The notes beneath the pieces are model-generated. The model ran no database searches. It saw nothing but the letters and a program-made list of their open reading frames with translations, and was not told the origin of the DNA. This document shows, piece by piece, positions 1 through 6,363 of a stretch of 34,363 bases of DNA (its first letter is position 1; each line of letters begins with the position of its first letter). Origin of the DNA: Candidatus Cloacimonadota bacterium (lineage in GTDB: Bacteria > Cloacimonadota > Cloacimonadia > Cloacimonadales > JAMOQM01); contig JAMOQM010000114.1 in assembly GCA_027064005.1 (NCBI GenBank), positions 1 to 34,363 on the forward strand, written 5' to 3'. Position numbers and translations under genes: made by a program.

Positions 1-946
1 TAAATTTCACCCAAAAAGCTTCTAATAATTCCTTAAAATATTCTTTTGATTTACCATTGTTCCCAATCTCATTTTTATAAAAAGGATAAAGATGTTGGTC
101 TAATCTTCCGGGATTAAATGAATCCCATGGATTTAATTCGGAGATAACGCCAATATGCACAAACCAATAATATTGCAATGCTTCTTGAAAAGTTTCCGGT
201 TTATTTTCGGGAACTTTATCACAAATTCTTGAGATTTCCAACAACTCGGATTTGCGTTTTTCATCAACTTCTTTTTGAGCCAATTCAAGAGCATACTTTG
301 AATATCTTTTCGCAAAATTTATCAGACCTTCGGCAACAATTTTCATTGCGTTCAATTCGTTTCGTTTCTCAAGAAAATCATCATCATTATAAAAATCTAA
401 ATTTTTTAGAGAATTCTCAATTTTTTGAATAAAATCTTTAAATCCGGAATGATAAATTTTATCATCCAAAACCGTATGTCCGGGAGCTCTTTGTTCCATA
501 AATTCTGTAAAAACACCTGACGAAAACGCTGATTTCCATTCATCATCAAGATTGTTAAAAATCTTGTCTCGAATAGCTTTACCTTTCCAAAAAGGAATAA
601 TTTTATCTTGATAAATTTGTTTAACATCGTTTGAAACTTTATAAGGAATTTTTGGACGGGTATCTAAAATTTGCAAATCTTGCATTGAATGAACTATTAT
701 TTCCGGAAATGTAGAAACAGCTTTTGGCGCCTCTCCCCTTTCTCCAACAATCAATTCTCCTTCACCAATATATAACTTTTTATTTTCAAAAAAATATCTT
801 ACAGCTTTGGCTCGCTGAATTGGAATCGGGTCAATTTCCTGCAATTTATTTTCATAATAATCTGTTAATAAGATTGCTCGTTCCGCACTGATATAAGGAA
901 TTTTATTAAGACTTTTTTCGCGAAGATTTCTAATTCTTTCATTCAT
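1..946 (-). CDS. hypD: Glycyl radical enzyme, trans-4-hydroxy-L-proline dehydratase-like (3' end beyond window)
   Basis: Reading the minus strand from an ATG at 946 gives 315 uninterrupted codons that leave the window at base 1. A GGAGGA Shine-Dalgarno lies at 951-956. The N-terminal half is clearly a pyruvate-formate-lyase-like glycyl radical enzyme. The stretch FTEFMEQRAPGHTV (about residues 146-159), with flanking blocks such as GELIVGERG, YYWFVHIG, NPGRLDQH and AFWVKF, closely resembles the clostridial hydroxyproline dehydratase HypD as I remember it. HypD removes water from trans-4-hydroxy-L-proline to give pyrroline-5-carboxylate, which is then reduced to proline. The catalytic Cys/Glu and the glycyl-radical Gly lie in the missing C-terminal half, so substrate class rests on N-terminal similarity only. 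The start is one base beyond the activase stop, so the genes are co-transcribed. Alternative: another PFL-like dehydratase or decarboxylase. Confidence 0.75.
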   Translation of the reverse strand, partial: MNERIRNLREKSLNKIPYISAERAILLTDYYENKLQEIDPIPIQRAKAVRYFFENKKLYIGEGELIVGERGEAPKAVSTFPEIIVHSMQDLQILDTRPKIPYKVSNDVKQIYQDKIIPFWKGKAIRDKIFNNLDDEWKSAFSSGVFTEFMEQRAPGHTVLDDKIYHSGFKDFIQKIENSLKNLDFYNDDDFLEKRNELNAMKIVAEGLINFAKRYSKYALELAQKEVDEKRKSELLEISRICDKVPENKPETFQEALQYYWFVHIGVISELNPWDSFNPGRLDQHLYPFYKNEIGNNGKSKEYFKELLEAFWVKF

Positions 947-947
947 T

Positions 948-1865
948 TTATCCTCCAATTTTTACGGTAAAACCGGCAGCTGTAAATTTTTCTCGAATCT
1001 TTTCCGGTGTCATATTTATTTTTGTTTGATAATTTAGCATTTTATTTTTTATATTTAAACGCTTGTATTTTTCGAATCCTGCGTTATGAAACGGTAACAA
1101 TGAGATCTTGGGTGTAAATTTCAAATCTTTTAGAAAATCTAAAATACTGTTAACGTTTTTATCTGTGTCCGTGATATTTGGAATTAAAGGAATTCTTATC
1201 TCAATATTATTTGTTAAGGTGCAGAGTTTTTTTAAATTAGCCAAAATTAGTTGGTTGGAAACAGTCGTAAATTTTAGATGTTGTTGATCATCAATTAATT
1301 TTAAATCATAAAAGAAAAGATCTGTAAAAGGTAATATTTTTTCAAAGTCGCAAAATTCACCAAATCCGGAAGTATCGACTATCGTGTTTAATCCCAATTT
1401 TTTAACAGCTTTTAGCAATTCAAATAAAAATTCAGGTTGAGATAAAGGTTCTCCGCCGGAAAACGTAACTCCGCCACCGGAATTTTCATAAAAAATAATA
1501 TCTTTCTTAATCTTTTCCATGACTTGTTCGACCGAGATATTTTCGCCAATAATTTTAATTGCATTTGTCGGACAAATATCAACACATTTTCCGCATAAAT
1601 CGCAATTATTATCAATATCAATTTTACTTTTTTTGCTGATTGATTTTGTTGAACATTCGGAAATACATTCTGAACATTCGGTAAGACATTTATCATTATA
1701 CACAACTATTTCCGATTGAAAATTCCGGCTTTCCGGATTATGACACCAAATACAATGAAGAGGACAACCTTTCAAAAAAACAGTTGTACGAATGCCTTTT
1801 CCATCATGAATGGCAAAACTTTTGATATCAAAAATCATACCTTTTTTATTGTTGATTGATTTCAT
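948..1865 (-). CDS. Glycyl-radical enzyme activating enzyme (radical SAM)
   Basis: The protein is 305 residues from the ATG at 1865, which has AGGAAA at proper spacing. A longer reading from 1949 lies inside the regulator gene and lacks the typical N-terminus. The radical-SAM cluster motif CX3CX2C is seen in KGCPLHCIWCHNPES, just after the AIHDGKGIRTTVFLKGC block typical of PFL-activase-like enzymes. Two ferredoxin-like cysteine sets follow (CLTECSECISEC, and CDLCGKCVDICP), as in activases of dehydratase-type glycyl radical enzymes. SAM-binding GGG(V)TFSGGEPL follows these. The C-terminus (FTVKIGG) resembles the HypD activase. It uses SAM and a low-potential electron to place the glycyl radical on the downstream enzyme. 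Its 5' end overlaps the GntR gene by about 20 bp and its stop abuts the hypD-like start. Confidence 0.88.
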   Translation of the reverse strand: MKSINNKKGMIFDIKSFAIHDGKGIRTTVFLKGCPLHCIWCHNPESRNFQSEIVVYNDKCLTECSECISECSTKSISKKSKIDIDNNCDLCGKCVDICPTNAIKIIGENISVEQVMEKIKKDIIFYENSGGGVTFSGGEPLSQPEFLFELLKAVKKLGLNTIVDTSGFGEFCDFEKILPFTDLFFYDLKLIDDQQHLKFTTVSNQLILANLKKLCTLTNNIEIRIPLIPNITDTDKNVNSILDFLKDLKFTPKISLLPFHNAGFEKYKRLNIKNKMLNYQTKINMTPEKIREKFTAAGFTVKIGG

Positions 1866-2517
1866 AATATTTCCTGATAAATTTTTCGTGAATATCAAAC
1901 GACCAATGAACATTTCGCAAATAATCGGAAGCTTCTTGGATTTTTCCATCTTCTATATATTTGATAAGAGCAGTGTGTTCCATAATTGACTCAACTTCCC
2001 AATCTTTAATAAATCCGGTTTTTCTCGGAAAATCATAAAGTCGGCGACGTTTTATTTCAATAATATTTTTCAAATCATTATTAGGTGAATATTTAATAAA
2101 AATGTTATGTAATTGAAGATTATTTTCATAATACAAATCAAATTTATTTCCCTCAATCGCATTTTTCATTTCATCATTTAAAAAAAGCATTTTTTCAATA
2201 TCTTTATTCTTAAGATTCCTTTTTGATTCATACAAAGCAGTACTTTCCAAAGCTCCGATTATTTGATAAAAATCTCGAATATCATTCAATGATAAAGAAT
2301 TTACAATAATACCTTTTCGCGGTTTGATCGTTACAAATCCTTCCAAATCCAATTGAAGGAGTGCATCCCGCAAAGGAGTTTTGCTAATTCCAAGCTTGTC
2401 ACTGGTACTTTGTAAATTAATGGCAGTATTAGGTTTAATTTCACCGGTTTGAATTTGATCGCGAAGATATTCATAAACCTGTTCTTTTAAAGATTTCGTA
2501 ACCAAGATATTTTTCAT
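1846..2517 (-). CDS. GntR-family transcriptional regulator, FCD (FadR-like) subfamily
   Basis: 223 residues from the ATG at 2517, chosen because GAGAGG lies five bases upstream; a GTG two codons earlier falls within that site. Residues 1-75 form the winged helix of GntR proteins (QVYEYLRDQIQTGEIKPNT, LGISKTPLRDALLQLDLEGFV, KPRKGIIV). The remainder is an all-helical FCD effector domain with the expected Asp/Asn and His positions for metal or carboxylate binding (YYENNLQLHN, EHTALIKYI, NVHWSFD). FCD regulators usually respond to small carboxylates or amino acids. As first gene of the glycyl-radical operon it probably controls that operon and itself, with hydroxyproline or a related acid as a plausible effector (inference). 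A perfect TGATATATCA palindrome lies 19 bp upstream. Confidence 0.88.
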   Translation of the reverse strand: MKNILVTKSLKEQVYEYLRDQIQTGEIKPNTAINLQSTSDKLGISKTPLRDALLQLDLEGFVTIKPRKGIIVNSLSLNDIRDFYQIIGALESTALYESKRNLKNKDIEKMLFLNDEMKNAIEGNKFDLYYENNLQLHNIFIKYSPNNDLKNIIEIKRRRLYDFPRKTGFIKDWEVESIMEHTALIKYIEDGKIQEASDYLRNVHWSFDIHEKFIRKYYEINQQ

Positions 2518-2535
2518 TTCCACCTCTCTAATGTG

Positions 2536-2545
2536 TGATATATCA
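2536..2545. promoter_or_regulatory. Palindrome TGATATATCA, candidate GntR operator
   Basis: A perfect 10-bp palindrome lies between the predicted -10 and the regulator start codon. Its position fits autoregulation by the GntR/FCD protein. Only one clear copy is seen, plus a partial one (ATGATATAT) near 2598-2606, so it remains a candidate. Confidence 0.4.
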
Positions 2546-2573
2546 GATATTACAGAGGCGGATTTTTTGTCAA
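2545..2573 (-). promoter_or_regulatory. Candidate sigma70-type promoter of the GntR-activase-hypD operon
   Basis: On the minus strand a perfect TTGACA (-35, bases 2568-2573) is followed 17 bp later by ATATCT, with TAATAT/TATCTG overlapping it (-10, about 2545-2550). It lies about 30 bp upstream of the regulator start. The -10 abuts the TGATATATCA palindrome, as expected for a repressed promoter. Confidence 0.5.
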
Positions 2574-2940
2574 ATTAAAAAAATAGAAATTGGTCAAATG
2601 ATATATAGTATTAATAATTTTCAATTAGAAGAATGCATTTTATCGATGAAAGGTCATCAGAAGAATTAATAAAATTTTTTTGCCATTTTTGCAACTCTTA
2701 CAATATTAAAAAATACACGATCAAAACATCATAAATCTATATTTCAAAACTGCTTTCTCCGCTTAGATCAAAACTGTCCTGAACAAATAATAACCAATTC
2801 ACCGATAAAAATAGATGAGTTCCCGTAGAATTTAATCCTCTCTCCAAAACTATAAAGCCCGCATAAAACATGACATATTTGCAAATTAAACAAGACGTTT
2901 GTTGTCTTTTATTTTAACAATTAATAACTTTATCAACTAT
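2574..2940. other. Non-coding stretch between the glycyl-radical operon and the TetR gene
   Basis: No convincing reading frame, RNA gene or strong promoter is visible in these 367 bases. A weak hairpin (AAGAC, 7-base loop, GTCTT, then T-rich DNA) lies near 2891-2907. It could be a weak terminator or a UTR structure, but nothing ends just before it. Confidence 0.4.
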
Positions 2941-2947
2941 TAATACT

Positions 2948-3032
2948 GTCAAAATAACATAGCGTCAAATAAAAACTTGACGGTTTTGACCATTAGTCAA
3001 AACATTGACGCTAAGTTAAATTGGATTGTCAA
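2948..3032. promoter_or_regulatory. TTGAC/GTCAA half-site array, probable TetR operator
   Basis: Seven copies of the pentamer TTGAC or its complement GTCAA occur in 85 bp (starting at 2948, 2964, 2977, 2986, 2996, 3005 and 3028). Two inverted repeats are nested. The inner one is GTTTTGAC-N5-GTCAAAAC at 2983-3003. The outer one is TAGCGTCAA at 2960-2968 with TTGACGCTA at 3005-3013. The array ends 23 bp before the TetR start codon and overlaps any promoter there, as expected for an autoregulated repressor. Confidence 0.6.
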
Positions 3033-3055
3033 AAATTAAATCACAAGGATTTTTT

Positions 3056-3679
3056 ATGAGTCGTAAAGAAAAAGAAAGAATGCAAAAAAAGGATTCCATA
3101 ATTATGGCTGCCGAAAAGGTTTTTCATGATAAAGGATTCGAAGATGCTACGATGGATGATATTGCAACCTTAGCAGAATACAGCAAAGGTGCATTATATT
3201 TTTACTTCACAGGGAAAAACGATCTTTGCCTTGCAATTGTAAATAAAAATTTAGCCCAAATAAAAGAACTCTTTCTAAATGTTTTAAACTCAAATTATAA
3301 CGGTTTGGAAACATTAAAAAATCTTGTTTTAGCATATATTCAATTCCAAAAGGAACATCCTTATTATAGTAAAAGTATTACAAATTTCCGTTCGTACCAT
3401 TTAAATTGTGAAGTTGATAATGATTATATGATGCAAAATACAACTATTAATAATGAAATAAACGAGGTTATTAAAAAAATTATAATAAAAGGGTTAAAAG
3501 ACAAATCCATCCGTGAAAATATAGAACCTGAAAAAACGGCAAATTCGATTTGGGGCAATTTAACCGGAATTTTACCCGGATTTGTTCTTCAGGATAACAG
3601 TGAAACAAAATATTCAACATCGGAATTATTTGACTATATTTTCGATTTAATTATAAAGGGTATGGCTAATGAGAATTAG
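3056..3679 (+). CDS. TetR/AcrR-family transcriptional regulator
   Basis: 207 residues from the ATG at 3056, preceded by AAGGA at good spacing. An in-frame TTG at 3026 would extend the protein into the operator region and has no ribosome site. The N-terminal HTH is typical of TetR proteins: IIMAAEKVFHDKGFEDATMDDIATLA, then YSKGALYFYFTGKNDL. The C-terminal ligand-binding and dimerisation part is helical and not diagnostic. The TTGAC half-site array directly upstream implies autorepression. The Mbx operon begins 176 bp downstream on the same strand; the regulator might control it, but the palindromes there do not match the upstream array. Ligand unknown. Confidence 0.88.
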   Translation: MSRKEKERMQKKDSIIMAAEKVFHDKGFEDATMDDIATLAEYSKGALYFYFTGKNDLCLAIVNKNLAQIKELFLNVLNSNYNGLETLKNLVLAYIQFQKEHPYYSKSITNFRSYHLNCEVDNDYMMQNTTINNEINEVIKKIIIKGLKDKSIRENIEPEKTANSIWGNLTGILPGFVLQDNSETKYSTSELFDYIFDLIIKGMANEN

Positions 3680-3779
3680 TAAATATGCTATCTTAAAAAT
3701 AAAAAATAGAAATGTGTTTAACTTCGAAATCAATCCGGAAAACAAAAATCCGGTCTTAGTTTGGATATTATTTTGAATA

Positions 3780-3796
3780 AATATTTCGCAAATATT
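3780..3796. promoter_or_regulatory. Palindrome AATATTT-CGC-AAATATT
   Basis: A perfect 7+7 inverted repeat with a 3-base centre lies in the 176-bp gap between the TetR gene and the first Mbx gene. It could be an operator for the Mbx operon. It lacks a T-run, so a terminator is less likely. Confidence 0.35.
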
Positions 3797-3798
3797 AT

Positions 3799-3813
3799 TT
3801 TTCAAATTGAAAA
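3799..3813. promoter_or_regulatory. Palindrome TTTTCAA-A-TTGAAAA
   Basis: A second perfect inverted repeat (7+7 around one base) starts three bases after the previous palindrome and 43 bp before the Mbx operon start codon. The two look like separate protein-binding sites; the binding protein is unknown. Confidence 0.35.
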
Positions 3814-3855
3814 TCCAATAAACAATATCAAAATAACCAAATAAAGGAAGGTCGT

Positions 3856-4362
3856 ATGGAAAAAAACAATTGGTTTGGACGATGGATTTATTCTTTCATT
3901 ATCCTCAGCGTTGGTTGGTTGCTATTTACATTTCCTTATAATCAAGAAGAATTGATTGTAGGTTTAATAGCATCCTTTGTTATTTCTCTATTCACTGCAA
4001 ATTTCTTTAAAGAATTCGGATTAAAAAGTTTCAGTCCAATGAGAATTATCGGACTAATCCTATATATCCCTTATATTCTTTGGGAAATAGTTATCGCAAA
4101 TTTAGAAGTTGCTAAAATTGTGCTTTCACCGAATTTACCAATTAAACCGGCAATCGTTAAAGCTAAAACAACTTTGAAAAGCGATTTTGGCAAGATGCTT
4201 CTTGCAAACTCCATTACTTTAACCCCCGGAACGTTGACCTTGGATATCGACGGAGACGATGTTTATATTCATTGTTTGAAAATCGAAGATACATCCGAAG
4301 AAAACGCAACAAAAACAATAACCGCCAAATTTGAAAAACATCTCAGGAGGTTTGTTGTATGA
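3856..4362 (+). CDS. mrpE: Mrp/Mbx antiporter subunit, MrpE-like (MbxA)
   Basis: 168 residues with ATG preceded by AAGGAAGG. Two or three membrane helices fill the first half (SFIILSVGWLLFTF, LIVGLIASFVISLF, IIGLILYIPYILWEIVIANL). A soluble tail follows with the MrpE signature NSITLTPGTLTLDIDGDDVYIHCL. MrpE/MbhA belongs to the small-subunit bundle of Na+/H+ antiporter modules in Mrp, Mbh and Mbx complexes. It is the first gene of a twelve-gene operon and overlaps the next gene by an ATGA, with that gene's AGGAGG inside its own 3' end. Confidence 0.9.
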   Translation: MEKNNWFGRWIYSFIILSVGWLLFTFPYNQEELIVGLIASFVISLFTANFFKEFGLKSFSPMRIIGLILYIPYILWEIVIANLEVAKIVLSPNLPIKPAIVKAKTTLKSDFGKMLLANSITLTPGTLTLDIDGDDVYIHCLKIEDTSEENATKTITAKFEKHLRRFVV

Positions 4363-4628
4363 ATACTCTTTATTGGATTTGGTCAATCATACTTTCAATT
4401 TCGATATTGATGGTTTTGACAAGATTTATCAAAGGTCCGGCTTTACCGGACAGAGTAATTTCGTTAGATATGTTTACAACGATTACCACGGGTTTGTTGG
4501 TTTTAATTTCATTTTTTCTTAACAATTACATTTTACTTGATGTTTCATTGGTTTATGCCGTCTTAGCATTTATCTCCGTTTTGATAATGGCAAGATATCT
4601 CGAATCAACTAATGAGGAGGAGAAATAA
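4359..4628 (+). CDS. mrpF: MrpF-like antiporter subunit (MbxB)
   Basis: 89 residues with three predicted membrane helices and the MrpF signature KGPALPDRVISLDMFTT between helices 1 and 2. Length and topology match the MrpF/MbhB family. Together with MrpE and MrpG it forms part of the sodium-translocating bundle. The start overlaps the mrpE stop (ATGA) and the stop overlaps the mrpG start (TAATG), so translation is coupled. Confidence 0.92.
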   Translation: MNTLYWIWSIILSISILMVLTRFIKGPALPDRVISLDMFTTITTGLLVLISFFLNNYILLDVSLVYAVLAFISVLIMARYLESTNEEEK

Positions 4629-4951
4629 TGGAAATAATCGGAATAATATTAATCTCAATCGGAGTCATTTTTAGCACTCTCGGTGCTCTTGGTTTGATAA
4701 GAATGCCCGATATTTACAATAGATTACAAACAAGTACAAAAGCAACCACTTTAGGAGCATTTTCCACTATTATCGGAGTAGGATTTATGCATCCGGCTTG
4801 GTTGATTAAAACAATTCTCATTGCTTTCTTTATTTTGATGACTGCTCCGATAAGTTCTCATAATTTAGGAAAAGCAGCTCATAAAGCAGGAATTCCGTTA
4901 ACTGATAAAACTCAAATTGACGAATGTCCTCAAAAGGAGGAAAATAAATGA
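4628..4951 (+). CDS. mrpG: MrpG-like antiporter subunit (MbxC)
   Basis: 107 residues with three membrane segments. The MrpG motif GALGLIRMPDIYNRLQTSTKATTLG (about residues 19-43) and the later MTAPISSHNLGKAAHKAG block are both conserved. Usual family length is about 100-120. A GAGGAGG Shine-Dalgarno lies within the end of mrpF; the stop overlaps the next start as ATGA. Confidence 0.92.
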   Translation: MEIIGIILISIGVIFSTLGALGLIRMPDIYNRLQTSTKATTLGAFSTIIGVGFMHPAWLIKTILIAFFILMTAPISSHNLGKAAHKAGIPLTDKTQIDECPQKEENK

Positions 4952-5184
4952 TAGTATTAATTTATCTTTCCGCAATCGTGATGATAATTTCTGCACTTTA
5001 TGCTGTTTACGCTAAAGACCTTTTAGTCTCGGTTGTAGCTCTCGGTATAAATAGCTTAATTGTCTCCGTTCTTTTCTTCTTAATGCATGCTCCCGATGTT
5101 GCAATTACTGAAGCAGCTATTGGAGCAGGTTTATCTACCGCAATCTTTGTTTTTGCGATAAAACACACAGAGAGGAAGGAATAA
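4948..5184 (+). CDS. mbxD: MbhD/MbxD-like subunit (DUF4040; corresponds to part of MrpA C-terminal region)
   Basis: 78 residues, almost entirely three hydrophobic helices, with the family block LMHAPDVAITEAAIGAGLSTAIFVFAIKHTER. In canonical Mrp operons this segment belongs to the C-terminal part of the large MrpA protein. As a free-standing gene it is typical of Mbh/Mbx complexes. The conserved acidic residues of APDVAITEAAIG are thought to line the Na+ path. The start is coupled to mrpG (ATGA). Confidence 0.88.
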   Translation: MIVLIYLSAIVMIISALYAVYAKDLLVSVVALGINSLIVSVLFFLMHAPDVAITEAAIGAGLSTAIFVFAIKHTERKE

Positions 5185-5185
5185 T

Positions 5186-6010
5186 ATGAAAAATACACAA
5201 GGTATGGTTAATGCTTTTTTCGCGTTCCTATTAGTTGTAATTTTAGGTATTTTCTTTTTTAATGCCATAAATCAACCTTTAGGAAACGGATTAGTTTTAA
5301 ATAAAGATAATCCTGATCTTTCTAAAAGAGTCTCGATACATTATATATTAAAAAATGTTCATAATGCTGAAGATTATCTTGCTCAACATAAAAGTTCTTA
5401 CTTTAGAAACAGAGATAAAGTGAAATCATCCAATTTAGAATTTGGGAAAACAAAAAATGCCGAATCAGGTTCAGCTAACGAAGTTACTTCTATTGTTGTT
5501 AACTATCGTGGTTTTGATACACTTGGTGAAGTAACGGTTTTATTCATTTCTATTTTAGGATTGGGAATGCTTCTCCATGAGAATAAGAAAAAATATTGGG
5601 CAAAACCATCTCTAATCGTTAGAACCGGAGCAAATTTCTTGTTCCCATTCATCGTATTATTTGGTGTTTATGTTTTCGTTCACGGACATCTTACCCCTGG
5701 TGGCGGTTTCCCGGGAGGAACTATTATTGCTTCGGCAGCATTACTTCTTATTCTTGGTCTGAAAGATTTTAAAAATAAACTTACAATGACAAAAATCATC
5801 GAAAGTTTGGCAGGTCTTACTTTTGCCGGATTGGGTTTAGTTGGTTTATTTACAAACGGTTCTTTCTTAACAAACTTTTTACCAAGTGGAACAATGGGTT
5901 TATTGGTTAGTAGCGGTATTACTGCTCTTATCTATATCGCTGTCGGTATTAAAGTTGCGGCGGAATTGTCTTCCGGAATTATGGAAATGAACGGCGGAGG
6001 TGAAGAATGA
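5186..6010 (+). CDS. mrpB: MbhE-MbhF (MrpA C-terminal end + MrpB) fusion
   Basis: 274 residues comprising two families joined. Residues 1 to about 135 match MbhE-type subunits: an N-terminal helix, then the soluble block YILKNVHNAEDYLAQHKSS and TSIVVNYRGFDTLGEVTVLF. From about residue 150 it is MrpB/MnhB (RTGANFLFPFIVLFGVYVFVHGHLTPGGGFPGGTIIASA), whose PGGGFxGG loop is diagnostic. Family members are usually separate proteins of about 100 and 150 residues. The junction is intact in one frame, so the fusion looks genuine. It sits in the sodium-translocation unit and overlaps mrpC by ATGA. Confidence 0.88.
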   Translation: MKNTQGMVNAFFAFLLVVILGIFFFNAINQPLGNGLVLNKDNPDLSKRVSIHYILKNVHNAEDYLAQHKSSYFRNRDKVKSSNLEFGKTKNAESGSANEVTSIVVNYRGFDTLGEVTVLFISILGLGMLLHENKKKYWAKPSLIVRTGANFLFPFIVLFGVYVFVHGHLTPGGGFPGGTIIASAALLLILGLKDFKNKLTMTKIIESLAGLTFAGLGLVGLFTNGSFLTNFLPSGTMGLLVSSGITALIYIAVGIKVAAELSSGIMEMNGGGEE

Positions 6011-6363
6011 TTCAAAGTACTTTCTTTTATACAACCGCAATAATCCTTTTCTTAATTGGACTTTACGGTGTTTTGACAAAACGAAATGTAATCAAAACAA
6101 TCATAACACTTACAATTATGGAAACGGCGGTTAACCTATTTTTGGTAACTATTGGTTATGTTAAAAATGGTACAGCTCCTATTTTTACATCAACAATTAG
6201 TGATGTTCATAAATTTGTAGATCCGTTACCGCAAGCATTGGTTCTTACTTCAATCGTAATTGGTTTAGGTACAACAGCTTTGATGCTTTCCTTAGCAATT
6301 CGATTATACAAAAAATATAAAACATTAAATTATTTAGAAATGGATGGTGAAGATGAAAAGTAA
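6007..6363 (+). CDS. mrpC: MrpC/NuoK-like antiporter subunit (MbxG)
   Basis: 118 residues with three membrane helices. Signatures include GLYGVLTKRNVIKTIITLTIMETAVNLFLV and the later DPLPQALVLTSIVIGLGTTALMLSLAIRLYKKY, characteristic of MrpC/MnhC and homologous to NuoK. The conserved glutamate in IMETAVN is equivalent to the proton-path Glu of NuoK-like subunits. It overlaps mrpB upstream and the MrpD-like gene downstream. Confidence 0.93.
   Translation: MIQSTFFYTTAIILFLIGLYGVLTKRNVIKTIITLTIMETAVNLFLVTIGYVKNGTAPIFTSTISDVHKFVDPLPQALVLTSIVIGLGTTALMLSLAIRLYKKYKTLNYLEMDGEDEK

Noticed and set aside
3669-3776. 35-codon ORF starting inside the end of the TetR gene
   Set aside because: Weak ribosome site, no recognisable motif and it precedes palindromic regulatory DNA. 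Not enough to call a gene.
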